Shown here: piece after piece, positions 52,931-60,394 of the stretch
Layout: each line of letters starts with the position of its first letter
Position numbering within the stretch: position 1 is the stretch's first letter
Assembly: GCA_963677935.2 (NCBI GenBank)
Contig: CAXXEH010000003.1
Span: 2,294,001 to 2,358,000 of the forward strand
Origin: JAAFHB01 sp963677935
Lineage (GTDB): Bacteria > Bacteroidota > Bacteroidia > Bacteroidales > Prolixibacteraceae
Direction of reading: 5' to 3'
Length of the DNA stretch: 64,000 bases
The notes under the pieces: model-generated
Databases searched by the model: none
What the model was told of the DNA's origin: nothing
Seen by the model: only the letters and a program-made list of their open reading frames with translations
Position numbers and translations under genes: made by a program

Positions 52931-53037
52931 AGATATGAAATAGCCATGGATGAGAAATCACCAATCGAAATGAAAATATCTCCATCCCGACACCATGCGG
53001 GATTCCATCTGACCTTTATAAAACAAAATATTCACAG
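52931..53037 (+). repeat. Leader repeat in front of the second cupin isomerase (diverged)
   Basis: The third, more diverged copy of the leader. GATATGAAATAGCCATGG at the left and AAAACAAAATATTCACAG before the ATG correspond to the other two copies. The middle hairpin has changed to CCCGACACCATGCGGG, keeping a stem with a different sequence. Confidence 0.5.
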
Positions 53038-53817
53038 ATGAATGTCTATCCCGGATTTGATATCCGGCCAACAATCGAACCAATGGGATTTGAGTACGGT
53101 CCCGGAGTATTTGGCCCCGTTACCGAGAACCGTACGCTCGACTCCATCCGAAAAAGTTTGCGCAATCCGCAGTGCGCAGGCCCTGATCCCGTCTATTCGA
53201 TTGCCATGGATATTGGAAAAAATGAACATCGCCTCATGCTACAACAACATCATCTGTTATATGGGGCGGTGACTTATGCTGCAGGCCGTTTGGGGAATGA
53301 GCCGGTGAGAAGTCAGGGACATATTCACAAGGTCTCTCCTCTCTCGGGGTGGTCCACCCCTGAAGTGTACGAGATTTGGTCTGGTAAAGCAATCATTTAT
53401 ATGCAGGAGACTGCATATGATCAGCCAGGGCGATGCTTTGCTGTTACTGCCAATCCGGGTGATGTGGTGATTGTCCCCCCCGCGTGGGCTCATGCTACTA
53501 TTAGCGCAGATCCGGAACAGCCACTCACCTTTGGCGCCTGGTGCGACCGTGAATACGGATTTGAATACGAAGATGTCAGGAGACACGGTGGATTGGCCTG
53601 GTTTCCCCGGATAATGGATAACGGGGGGATCGAATGGGAGAAGAACGTGAATTATCATGATGGCAAATTATACATCAAGACTCCGGAAAAATACCTGGAA
53701 TTTGGTATCAAATCCCAAAAGTCCATTTACACCCAGTTTGAAGAAAATCCTGACAAATTTCTGTTTGTACCTCAACCTCAAATTATTGAATCAAGATGGA
53801 GAGCATTTGTCCCATAA
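53038..53817 (+). CDS. Cupin-type glucose-6-phosphate isomerase (second)
   Basis: A 259-residue member of the archaeal-type (cupin, PF06560-like) phosphoglucose isomerase family, longer than the one at 47625. The cupin metal-binding region contains QGHIHKVSPLSGWSTPEVYE, and the second cupin motif is NPGDVVIVPPAWAHATI. It follows the PMI-like gene on the same strand, after a repeat-rich gap. Two such isomerases plus the PMI-like gene in 6 kb suggest substrates other than glucose-6-phosphate for at least one of them. Confidence 0.82.
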   Translation: MNVYPGFDIRPTIEPMGFEYGPGVFGPVTENRTLDSIRKSLRNPQCAGPDPVYSIAMDIGKNEHRLMLQQHHLLYGAVTYAAGRLGNEPVRSQGHIHKVSPLSGWSTPEVYEIWSGKAIIYMQETAYDQPGRCFAVTANPGDVVIVPPAWAHATISADPEQPLTFGAWCDREYGFEYEDVRRHGGLAWFPRIMDNGGIEWEKNVNYHDGKLYIKTPEKYLEFGIKSQKSIYTQFEENPDKFLFVPQPQIIESRWRAFVP

Positions 53818-53923
53818 TTTTCAGATAAACCTGCCTGCCTCCTAAAGCAAGCCACCAGTAGCTGATCATGGAAAAAAGGTTTTACTATTTACCCTATTAT
53901 TCGTATTAAAATTAAAATTTTCA

Positions 53924-53931
53924 TAGCTTTG
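53924..53931 (+). promoter_or_regulatory. -7 box upstream of the thymidylate-synthase-like gene
   Basis: TAGCTTTG fits TAnnTTTG and lies 58 bp before the ATG at 53990. The -33 element is not recognisable. The box suggests that this gene has its own promoter and is not simply read through from the isomerase gene. Confidence 0.35.
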
Positions 53932-53989
53932 TCATTAAGCTGAATGAGCTTATTCTACTAAAATTTAACTCACAATAAATCCTGCAATC

Positions 53990-54877
53990 ATGAAAAACAT
54001 TCCGGTCATCACCATCACTGAAAAAACCCTGGCAGAGGCTTACGAAGCCGCAATCATCGCAGTTTACGAAAAAGGGACCCGTTTTAAAACCCAATACGAC
54101 AAACCTGAGGATCCTGAAAGCATGGATTGCACGATTAACATCACCATCGAGGAACCGGAAACAGACCCGATGATCCACATGGCTTTCCCTGGGGGGATTG
54201 AAGACCTGAAAGAGTATGTGATGGAATTAAAGGGTTTCAAAGACCACTGGACCAAAAACATGAATATGGAAGAGGATAAACGGTGGGAATATACCTATCA
54301 TGGCAGGTTGCAGAATTATGGCGTTTGGAAAGAATTGGTTGATGGGAAATCACAGGAGGTAGGACCCTTTAAAGTTGATCAGGTACAATCGGTGATCGAT
54401 AAGTTGTCGAAACAGCCATTTACGCGTCAGGCGCAGATGATTACCTGGATGCCCAATATCGATAACGATTGCTATGATCCACCATGTCTTCAGTCAATAT
54501 GGTACAGGATCCTGGAAGACGAAGCAGGGGTTTACTGGCTCAATTGTAACGTCCGTTTCAGGAGTAACGATGCGTGGGGGGCTAACTTTATGAATATGTT
54601 TGGGTTTATTCAATTCAACAAAGAGGTCATAGCTGCAGGTGTTGCCGCGAAGACAGGTAAAACGGTCAAACTGGGAAGGTTAAACTGGCAAGCCGATTCT
54701 TTCCATATCTATGGCAAAGATCTCCAGGTTGCCAAAGAGCGCTTATTCGACCGGCTGAACGATATGAAGTTTGAAGAGCGGACAATGAATTTTAATGACG
54801 AATTTATTCGGGAGATGTACGACGATGCTGAAACACCCATTATCCAAAAAATTAAAAATTACGACGATAGCCATTAA
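53990..54877 (+). CDS. Divergent thymidylate-synthase-family protein
   Basis: A 295-residue cytoplasmic protein of the thymidylate synthase / nucleotide hydroxymethylase fold. YTYHGRLQNYGVW (about 101-113) corresponds to the ThyA YGxQWR region. DPPCLQSIWYRI carries Cys166 at the place of the catalytic cysteine, but the following His of ThyA (PCH) is Leu. FRSNDAWGANFMNMFGF replaces the RSxDxxLGxPFNIxxYA motif, and FHIYGKDL replaces the THxYxNH motif. The N-terminal ~95 residues are not ThyA-like. Either it methylates a non-standard pyrimidine or it is an atypical ThyA. Its position in a glycan locus is unexplained. Confidence 0.7.
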   Translation: MKNIPVITITEKTLAEAYEAAIIAVYEKGTRFKTQYDKPEDPESMDCTINITIEEPETDPMIHMAFPGGIEDLKEYVMELKGFKDHWTKNMNMEEDKRWEYTYHGRLQNYGVWKELVDGKSQEVGPFKVDQVQSVIDKLSKQPFTRQAQMITWMPNIDNDCYDPPCLQSIWYRILEDEAGVYWLNCNVRFRSNDAWGANFMNMFGFIQFNKEVIAAGVAAKTGKTVKLGRLNWQADSFHIYGKDLQVAKERLFDRLNDMKFEERTMNFNDEFIREMYDDAETPIIQKIKNYDDSH

Positions 54878-54948
54878 GTTTTATTTGCTTTTGTCAAGGC
54901 ATCACCTTGCATAAAATAATAAACGTCCGACATCAAAACAACACCACC

Positions 54949-57435
54949 ATGTTCAGGAAACTTTTATTTGCCGTTTTGTGCCTGTCACCAATCATCCTGC
55001 AGGCACAAACGAAAATAACCGGCAACGCCCAAACAGTTACCATTGAAAACCGCTTTGCGGCATTAACCTTCGATCTCACAAAGGGGGTTTATTCAGTCCG
55101 AAATATCCCCGGAAACTTTACTCCCGTTACCCGGGCTTACTTCCAGGCAGAAGGATTGTATTCAACCGATACGCTAGGGACGGCGGAATGGTCACAGAAG
55201 GAGGTTCGCGATGAATTTGGACATGGAGAGGCCATTCAGATCAGGAAAAAATTTGAGGATTATTCAGATGTGATCTGGAGCGCCACACTTTACGACGACA
55301 GGGATTTCCTGGTTTTCAACATGGGCATTGTCAATGACTCAAAGCTTCCGTTCCGTCTTTCGGCATTTTATCCACTGAAAACGCGAAATGCTTTTAAAGG
55401 AATGAATGTCAGACAAAATTATGCAGTGTTGAACGGCAATTCGGGCGGGAACAAAACGTATGTTTCTGATACCAGCCAGGTCAGCTGCTTCAACAACATG
55501 CTGGTCCGTTTCGGCGAACTGAAGAATCCAAATATCATTGTTGCAGGAGGTCTTACCTACAACGAGTTTGAAAAATTCTGCAAGGTTACCAGATTCAAAG
55601 ACTGCCTGGGAATTCAGCTTTTCAGCGAAGATCCGGTAGGAAAACTGGTTGACTCCGGTACAACCTATGAGAACACAGAGCGGTTTTATTTTTGTGTCAA
55701 TAATTCCAACCCTTTTGAAGCGCTCGAAAAATACGGACTGGCCATTAGGGATGCCCAAAAGATCAGGCTGAACTACTACGATTTCCCTACCGAATGTCTT
55801 TGGTATGCAAGTGTATATGCCAAAGATCCCCATCGTCCGAAATTCAATGATTCAAAAGGGGCGGTTGATGAGATGGATAATGCCGTCAAATCTGGGTTTG
55901 ACAAATACACACGGATTGCCATCAGGTTGGTGCCCGATGCATACGGAGCCAATAACCAGCAGGGGTGGTGGGACGACGAGCATTGGGCGATGTGGGGTGA
56001 TCTTTCATCGACTGATGGCCCAAATTACTGCTCACCCTATTTAACAACCAAAAGCTGGTGCAGTGAAGTCATAAAAAAGGGTGGCCTGCCCCTCACCTAT
56101 TTTCAGTCCGGACGCCGGTCAGAAGATTTTGTACGACAGCATCCCCAATTTATGCTGTTCAATGACCCGTACCGTCTGGCCACCGGACAAATAGATAAAA
56201 TGAAGCGGCTGAATAAGGACCTTGGAGGAGAGTCGGGTGAAGGGTATTTCAGACAATGGTGGGCAGAAGAGGATCTGAATTGTTATGATTTTACCGATGA
56301 GGGGTTTATCAGCCACATGAAAAAAGTGTACGGGAACCTTAAAGAGGCCGGAATGAAAGGTCTGATGTTCGACTATCCTGAATCGACCGCCTGGGCAATG
56401 GATGGAGGTTTTGAAGACAAGCATGCAACAACGGCCTGGGCCTATCGCAATATGCTGAAGCTGGCCGACGAAGGGCTGGGAGAAGATTCCTATATCGATG
56501 AAAGGCTGATCGGCCGTGGTTCCGATCTCTCCGTCGGTTTGGTTGCCTCCCAGAGGGTTTGGGGCGATAACGATCAGTTTGAACCCGAAATGGTCAGCCG
56601 TTGCGGCCTCCGCTGGTACAAGAACCGTGTGATCGTGAACTATGACCTCGACGCCAAGGATCCGTTCAAGGCAAAACCCGCAACCAACAACGAAGGTCTC
56701 AAAACATTGATGACCATGTGTTATGTGGTGAGCGCCCGGTTCCTCATGGCACGTGGGTTCTACCAGCTTTCGGCAGAGCAATTGTACATCATGAGCCGGA
56801 CCTTCCCTTATCATGCACTTCCTAAAAGTTCACGCCCGGTTGACGCCTTTACCAACGGGTTCAAAGTGCCCCGTGTTTTTGATTATGAAGTTAATCCGCA
56901 ATGGCACCAGCTGACCCTTTATAATTCCAACAAGGATTCACTGAAAGAAGTTCTGAACACCTTCGGGGTAAACCTGGGAACTTCGCTGAATGAAGGGGGA
57001 TTAGGGCTTCGTGTGGATAAAAGCTACTATTTATACGATTTCTGGAACGATCATCTCGTTGGGGAATTCAATGGGAACGACATCCTGAAGCAACAATTGC
57101 GTTCGGGTGAGACCAGGATGATCAGCATTCACGAGGCGGAGGAAAATCCGCAATTTATCTCGACGAACCGCCACATCATGCAGGGTCTCGTCGATATGAC
57201 CGGACTGCCCCAATGGAACAGCCATACCGGCATCCTGACCGGCAAGTCGAAGGTTGTCGGAGGCGAAACCTATAAGGTTACGATCGCATTGAACGGCTAT
57301 CGCCCTTTATCAGCAAAGGCAAAAAATGCAAGGGTAGAAATACTGGCTACAGATAAAAGATCAGGACTGGCAGTAATGTCGGTAAATGCTGACACCAACT
57401 GTGAAGTGGAATGGAGTATCGCCTTTAAGAAATAG
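54949..57435 (+). CDS. Exported GH-D clan glycosidase (GH27/GH36/GH97-like alpha-galactosidase type)
   Basis: Exported enzyme of 828 residues from the ATG at 54949, which starts a regular signal peptide (MFRKLLFAVLCLSPIILQAQ). An N-terminal beta-sandwich domain (about 25-270) precedes a TIM barrel and a C-terminal beta-domain. GLMFDYPESTAWAMDGGF carries the presumed nucleophile Asp475, and RGSDLSVGLVASQRVWGDND the possible acid/base Asp526. This matches the alpha-galactosidase-type clan; the exact GH family and linkage are not assured. It is the last plus-strand enzyme before the second regulatory set. Confidence 0.65.
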   Translation: MFRKLLFAVLCLSPIILQAQTKITGNAQTVTIENRFAALTFDLTKGVYSVRNIPGNFTPVTRAYFQAEGLYSTDTLGTAEWSQKEVRDEFGHGEAIQIRKKFEDYSDVIWSATLYDDRDFLVFNMGIVNDSKLPFRLSAFYPLKTRNAFKGMNVRQNYAVLNGNSGGNKTYVSDTSQVSCFNNMLVRFGELKNPNIIVAGGLTYNEFEKFCKVTRFKDCLGIQLFSEDPVGKLVDSGTTYENTERFYFCVNNSNPFEALEKYGLAIRDAQKIRLNYYDFPTECLWYASVYAKDPHRPKFNDSKGAVDEMDNAVKSGFDKYTRIAIRLVPDAYGANNQQGWWDDEHWAMWGDLSSTDGPNYCSPYLTTKSWCSEVIKKGGLPLTYFQSGRRSEDFVRQHPQFMLFNDPYRLATGQIDKMKRLNKDLGGESGEGYFRQWWAEEDLNCYDFTDEGFISHMKKVYGNLKEAGMKGLMFDYPESTAWAMDGGFEDKHATTAWAYRNMLKLADEGLGEDSYIDERLIGRGSDLSVGLVASQRVWGDNDQFEPEMVSRCGLRWYKNRVIVNYDLDAKDPFKAKPATNNEGLKTLMTMCYVVSARFLMARGFYQLSAEQLYIMSRTFPYHALPKSSRPVDAFTNGFKVPRVFDYEVNPQWHQLTLYNSNKDSLKEVLNTFGVNLGTSLNEGGLGLRVDKSYYLYDFWNDHLVGEFNGNDILKQQLRSGETRMISIHEAEENPQFISTNRHIMQGLVDMTGLPQWNSHTGILTGKSKVVGGETYKVTIALNGYRPLSAKAKNARVEILATDKRSGLAVMSVNADTNCEVEWSIAFKK

Positions 57436-57441
57436 CGACAT

Positions 57442-58008
57442 TTAATCTTTCAGTGAATCAGAGCTGAAAAATGCATTCAAACATTTTAAAATTCCTTTGT
57501 TCCGCTCGAGCTTTTTTACGGGGGAGAGACCTATTTGATTTCTGACCAGGTTAACATTTTCCAATGAGGGGATCTCCCCATGTTTTGCCACACCGGCTCT
57601 TAACAGGTAAACAGTTTTTAGGGTTGAGCCTTTAAAACGAATGGTTAAAGGTCCGCTCCTTGCAGGATGCAGGTGGATATACCGTTCAGACTCATTACTT
57701 TTTCGGACAATCCATTCTGAGTGGTCTTCCAGTTTAATCTGCCGGTATCCGGTGGATGATCCGAGCCAACGGGTGAATGCATCCACCTGATAGACTTGAT
57801 TTGATTTTAAAAAAGCGATAACCGAATTACCAATCGCTTCAGTAGTCATTTCTCCGGTGTAAATATCAATATAATTGTTACATACCGGATCCAATAATCC
57901 GGTAAGCATTTCTGGAGTGACCTCTTCAAGGATGCTCAAAATAAAATTCCGGTGGTGTTTAAAAGGATTAAACCGGACAGGAAACGGTATGTCAGACTCA
58001 TCTGCCAT
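57442..58008 (-). CDS. Conserved hypothetical protein
   Basis: A 188-residue cytoplasmic protein with no signal peptide or membrane segment. I do not recognise the family. It has a conserved-looking FNPFKHHRNFIL segment near the N-terminus, and a C-terminal LVRNQIGLSPVKKLERNKGIL stretch. It is the only minus-strand gene between 12 kb and the end of the window, converging with the GH-D gene and diverging from the second sigma factor gene. Its codon use is in line with neighbours, so it is probably real. Confidence 0.6.
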   Translation of the reverse strand: MADESDIPFPVRFNPFKHHRNFILSILEEVTPEMLTGLLDPVCNNYIDIYTGEMTTEAIGNSVIAFLKSNQVYQVDAFTRWLGSSTGYRQIKLEDHSEWIVRKSNESERYIHLHPARSGPLTIRFKGSTLKTVYLLRAGVAKHGEIPSLENVNLVRNQIGLSPVKKLERNKGILKCLNAFFSSDSLKD

Positions 58009-58097
58009 AACAACAATTTAATTAATAAAGATAACAAACAAATCAGACTGAAAAAGAGTTGCTGCAATATTAAACCTAAATTATAACGAATATTTCC

Positions 58098-58105
58098 TAA
58101 GTTTG
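58098..58105 (+). promoter_or_regulatory. -7 box of the second ECF sigma gene
   Basis: TAAGTTTG fits TAnnTTTG and lies 17 bp before the ATG at 58123. The predicted transcript would have a leader of some 13 nt. No -33 TTTG is visible at the right distance. Confidence 0.35.
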
Positions 58106-58122
58106 TGGCCTAAACTTGAAAA

Positions 58123-58680
58123 ATGGTTTCCGATTCGGCAAATAGTTTTAACGCTGTTTATACGACCTATTACAGAAAGTCCTTTCTTTTTGTAAAGTCG
58201 TACGTGCATGATGAACTGATTGCAGAAGATATTGTATCTGAATCACTGATCAAACTGTGGGAACAGATGAAGCTCCAACCCATTGAACATGTTCAATCCT
58301 ACCTGTTCACCATATTAAAGAACAGTTCGCTTGACCATTTGAAACATGAATCTGTAGAGCGTAAGGCGTTCAAATCATTAAATGAGCATCTGCTGCGCGA
58401 GCACGAGATTCGTATTTCGGTATTGCAGGCTTGCGATCCCAATGAGATCTTTTCGACCGAGATCGAGCGAATCATTCGGGAAACCCTTGCCACCCTTCCC
58501 GAAAAAAGTCGGAATATTTTTATGATGAGCCGGTTTGAGAATAAATCCAACAAGGAGATTGCCGAAACCTTCGATATCTCGGTAAAAGGGGTTGACTACC
58601 ATATCGCATTAGCGTTAAAATCGTTAAGAGTTTCTTTGAAAGATTACCTTCCAGTTTTTGTATACTTATTTATAAGATAA
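58123..58680 (+). CDS. ECF RNA polymerase sigma factor (second PUL set)
   Basis: Alternative sigma factor of 185 residues. Region 2 is seen in DELIAEDIVSESLIKLWEQ and region 4 in LATLPEKSRNIFMMSRFENK followed by NKEIAETFDISVKGVDYHI. It is separated from its FecR partner by a gap of about 620 bp full of repeats, while the FecR-SusC gap is the usual 150 bp. It is probably the activator of the susC/susD unit at the window end. Confidence 0.88.
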   Translation: MVSDSANSFNAVYTTYYRKSFLFVKSYVHDELIAEDIVSESLIKLWEQMKLQPIEHVQSYLFTILKNSSLDHLKHESVERKAFKSLNEHLLREHEIRISVLQACDPNEIFSTEIERIIRETLATLPEKSRNIFMMSRFENKSNKEIAETFDISVKGVDYHIALALKSLRVSLKDYLPVFVYLFIR

Positions 58681-58696
58681 AGGAATCAAATTGATA

Positions 58697-58806
58697 AGAA
58701 GCGGCTGGCGGCTGTGTACTGGCTACAGGCAACTGGCGGCTGATAACTTGCGGCTGGGAACTGGCTAATGGTAACTGGCCACTGGCTAATGGTAACTGGC
58801 GGCTGG
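58697..58806. repeat. Degenerate CTGGC-rich tandem tract with an exact 21-bp doublet
   Basis: The tract is made of variants of CTGGCGGCTGG and ACTGGCTAATGGTAACTGG. The latter 19-mer occurs twice exactly (58760-58778 and 58781-58799), with a period of 21 bp. It is not in an open frame that resembles a protein. Confidence 0.65.
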
Positions 58807-58915
58807 CTTGAATTTATTATCCGATAAAATCTTTGTTTTTGTAGGGAAAGGGAAAGGTCAATATTAGATTAGGAAAATGAGACTTGAAGTTATGACCTTA
58901 GTAAATCTCTACTTC

Positions 58916-59176
58916 TGAATGAAAGTGAGATTCCTCATTCCGTTGCACTGCATTCGGAATGACAATGAAATGTGTTTATGGTGTGGGGTGACGGGGCGGC
59001 GTTGCCGCCCCGTCACCCCACACACACTTCAATGGGATGGATGTCATTCCGAACGCAGTGAGGAATCTCCATTTTTAAATCTCCATTAGAATGCTGTCAT
59101 TAGTAACGCAGTGAGGAATCTCCTTATTTAAAAAACCAAAATAATGCTGTCTTTGGTAGCGTAGCGAAGAATCTTT
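58916..59176. repeat. Modular palindromic repeat with 20-bp GC-rich core hairpin (copy 2)
   Basis: It is nearly identical to 27506-27713 over most of its length, including the perfect 20-bp inverted repeat with loop GTT (58981-59023). It then carries one extra AATGCTGTC...GAATCT sub-unit before the shared end. The two copies are 31 kb apart and in the same orientation, so they could recombine and delete or duplicate the region between them. Confidence 0.85.
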
Positions 59177-59299
59177 AATTTTCCCCCTTGACAATAGTGA
59201 AAAATAAATCATTTCTCTCCTAGTGATCCAATCCTTTGAATCGTCTTAATAACCGGAAGGGGAATTTAACCGGTTCCCTTTCAAAAATCTAATTTCATT

Positions 59300-60244
59300 A
59301 TGAACCAGGAATCGTTGATACGTTACATTACAGGGGATACCACCGAAACTGAAAAAGCGGAGATGGCGCAATGGCTCGATGCCAATCCCGAAAACATGCG
59401 GGAGTTCCTCGCCTTTCGCAAATTGTACGATATCACCCTTTGGCAGGAGGAGAATAAAGAAACAAAAATAATCAGCCCTTCGAAAAAAGAATTTAAAGTC
59501 AGAAAGCTGGTTGTTGAAGCATTAAAAGTAGCAGCCATATTTGTTGTTGCTCTGGTTGGTACCCGATATTTTCTGCCATCTTCAACCGAAAGTGAACCGG
59601 TTGCGATGCAAACCATATATGTTCCGGCTGGGCAACGGGCTGAGTTAACCCTTTCAGATGGCACAAAGGTATGGCTGAATGCAAAAACTACTTTTGTTTT
59701 TCCCAACCTTTTCTCAGATAAAAGTCGGAATGTTACTCTTGATGGCGAAGGGTATTTCGAGGTGGCAACCGATAAGAAGCATCCCTTTATCGTAAAAACC
59801 GAAAAGTATGATGTAAAAGTCTGGGGGACACAATTTAATGTGATGGCCTACGCCGGCAAACCGTTTTTTGAGACTTCATTAATTGAAGGCTCGGTTGAAT
59901 TGCTCAATCCGGGAGAAAATAAAGGGGTATTTATAAAACCAAACGAACGGATTTTTCTCGAAAATGATCGTTTGATTCGTACGGCCATCAGCGACTTCAA
60001 CCATTTTCTCTGGAAAGAGGGGCTGATCAGTTTTGATGACGAGTCGTTCCCTGAGATGGTCACAAAGCTGGAGCTATACTTCGATCTGAAGATCAATTTG
60101 AATAACAACAGGATATTAAAGAACCGTTATACCGGGAAATTCCGCACGAAGGATGGCGTTGAGCATATCCTGAAGGTGCTTCAGTTGAGTAATCAATTTA
60201 AATTCAGGATTGACGACAAACTTAACATTATTACAATTGAATAA
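59300..60244 (+). CDS. FecR-family anti-sigma factor (second PUL set)
   Basis: Inner-membrane anti-sigma protein of 314 residues. A cytoplasmic N-terminus (about 1-70) precedes a membrane segment (about 72-92, LVVEALKVAAIFVVALVG). The FecR domain follows (TIYVPAGQRAELTLSDGTKVW and GYFEVATDKKHPF), and a DUF4974 C-terminal domain closes the protein. The paralogue at 12964 has the same build. It partners with the sigma factor at 58123 and the STN domain of the next SusC. Confidence 0.9.
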   Translation: MNQESLIRYITGDTTETEKAEMAQWLDANPENMREFLAFRKLYDITLWQEENKETKIISPSKKEFKVRKLVVEALKVAAIFVVALVGTRYFLPSSTESEPVAMQTIYVPAGQRAELTLSDGTKVWLNAKTTFVFPNLFSDKSRNVTLDGEGYFEVATDKKHPFIVKTEKYDVKVWGTQFNVMAYAGKPFFETSLIEGSVELLNPGENKGVFIKPNERIFLENDRLIRTAISDFNHFLWKEGLISFDDESFPEMVTKLELYFDLKINLNNNRILKNRYTGKFRTKDGVEHILKVLQLSNQFKFRIDDKLNIITIE

Positions 60245-60298
60245 ACAAACCGATGTCTGACTAACACTCAATTGCCTATGGATTAAAAATTTGCGATT

Positions 60299-60384
60299 AA
60301 AAAAAGCCGGACAATGCGTCAACATTTTCCGGCTGGCGGTCAAAACCCGATCCCTCTTAAAAAATCAAGTATCAACCAATAAAA
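60299..60384 (-). ncRNA. Putative cis-antisense RNA over the second susC leader (DonS-like)
   Basis: On the minus strand, TACATTTG (60388-60395) matches the -7 box, and a TTTC (60416-60419, three of four bases of TTTG) lies 20 bp upstream. The RNA would start near 60384, cross the susC leader, and end at the hairpin 60305-60334 (12-bp arms AGCCGGACAATG / CATTTTCCGGCT with one mismatch, 6-nt loop) followed by seven T residues (60299-60305). The predicted length is about 86 nt. The layout repeats that of the first susC leader although the sequences are not alike, which is the main support. Confidence 0.45.
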
Positions 60385-60394
60385 AAACAAATGT

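Larger units (their letters stand above)
52589..53037. other. Gene-free repeat region before the second cupin isomerase
   Basis: This 449-bp gap contains the modular repeat at 52651-52806 and the third leader copy at 52931-53037. Between them, 52807-52930 is AT-rich and shows repeated TTTGTCC / TTGTCCTG words but no gene. Confidence 0.65.
58681..59299. other. Repeat-rich gap between sigma and FecR genes
   Basis: This 619-bp gap holds a low-complexity CTGGC-rich tract (58697-58806) and a long modular palindromic repeat (58916-59176). No gene is seen. The remaining sequence (58807-58915 and 59177-59299) shows nothing recognisable. Confidence 0.65.
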
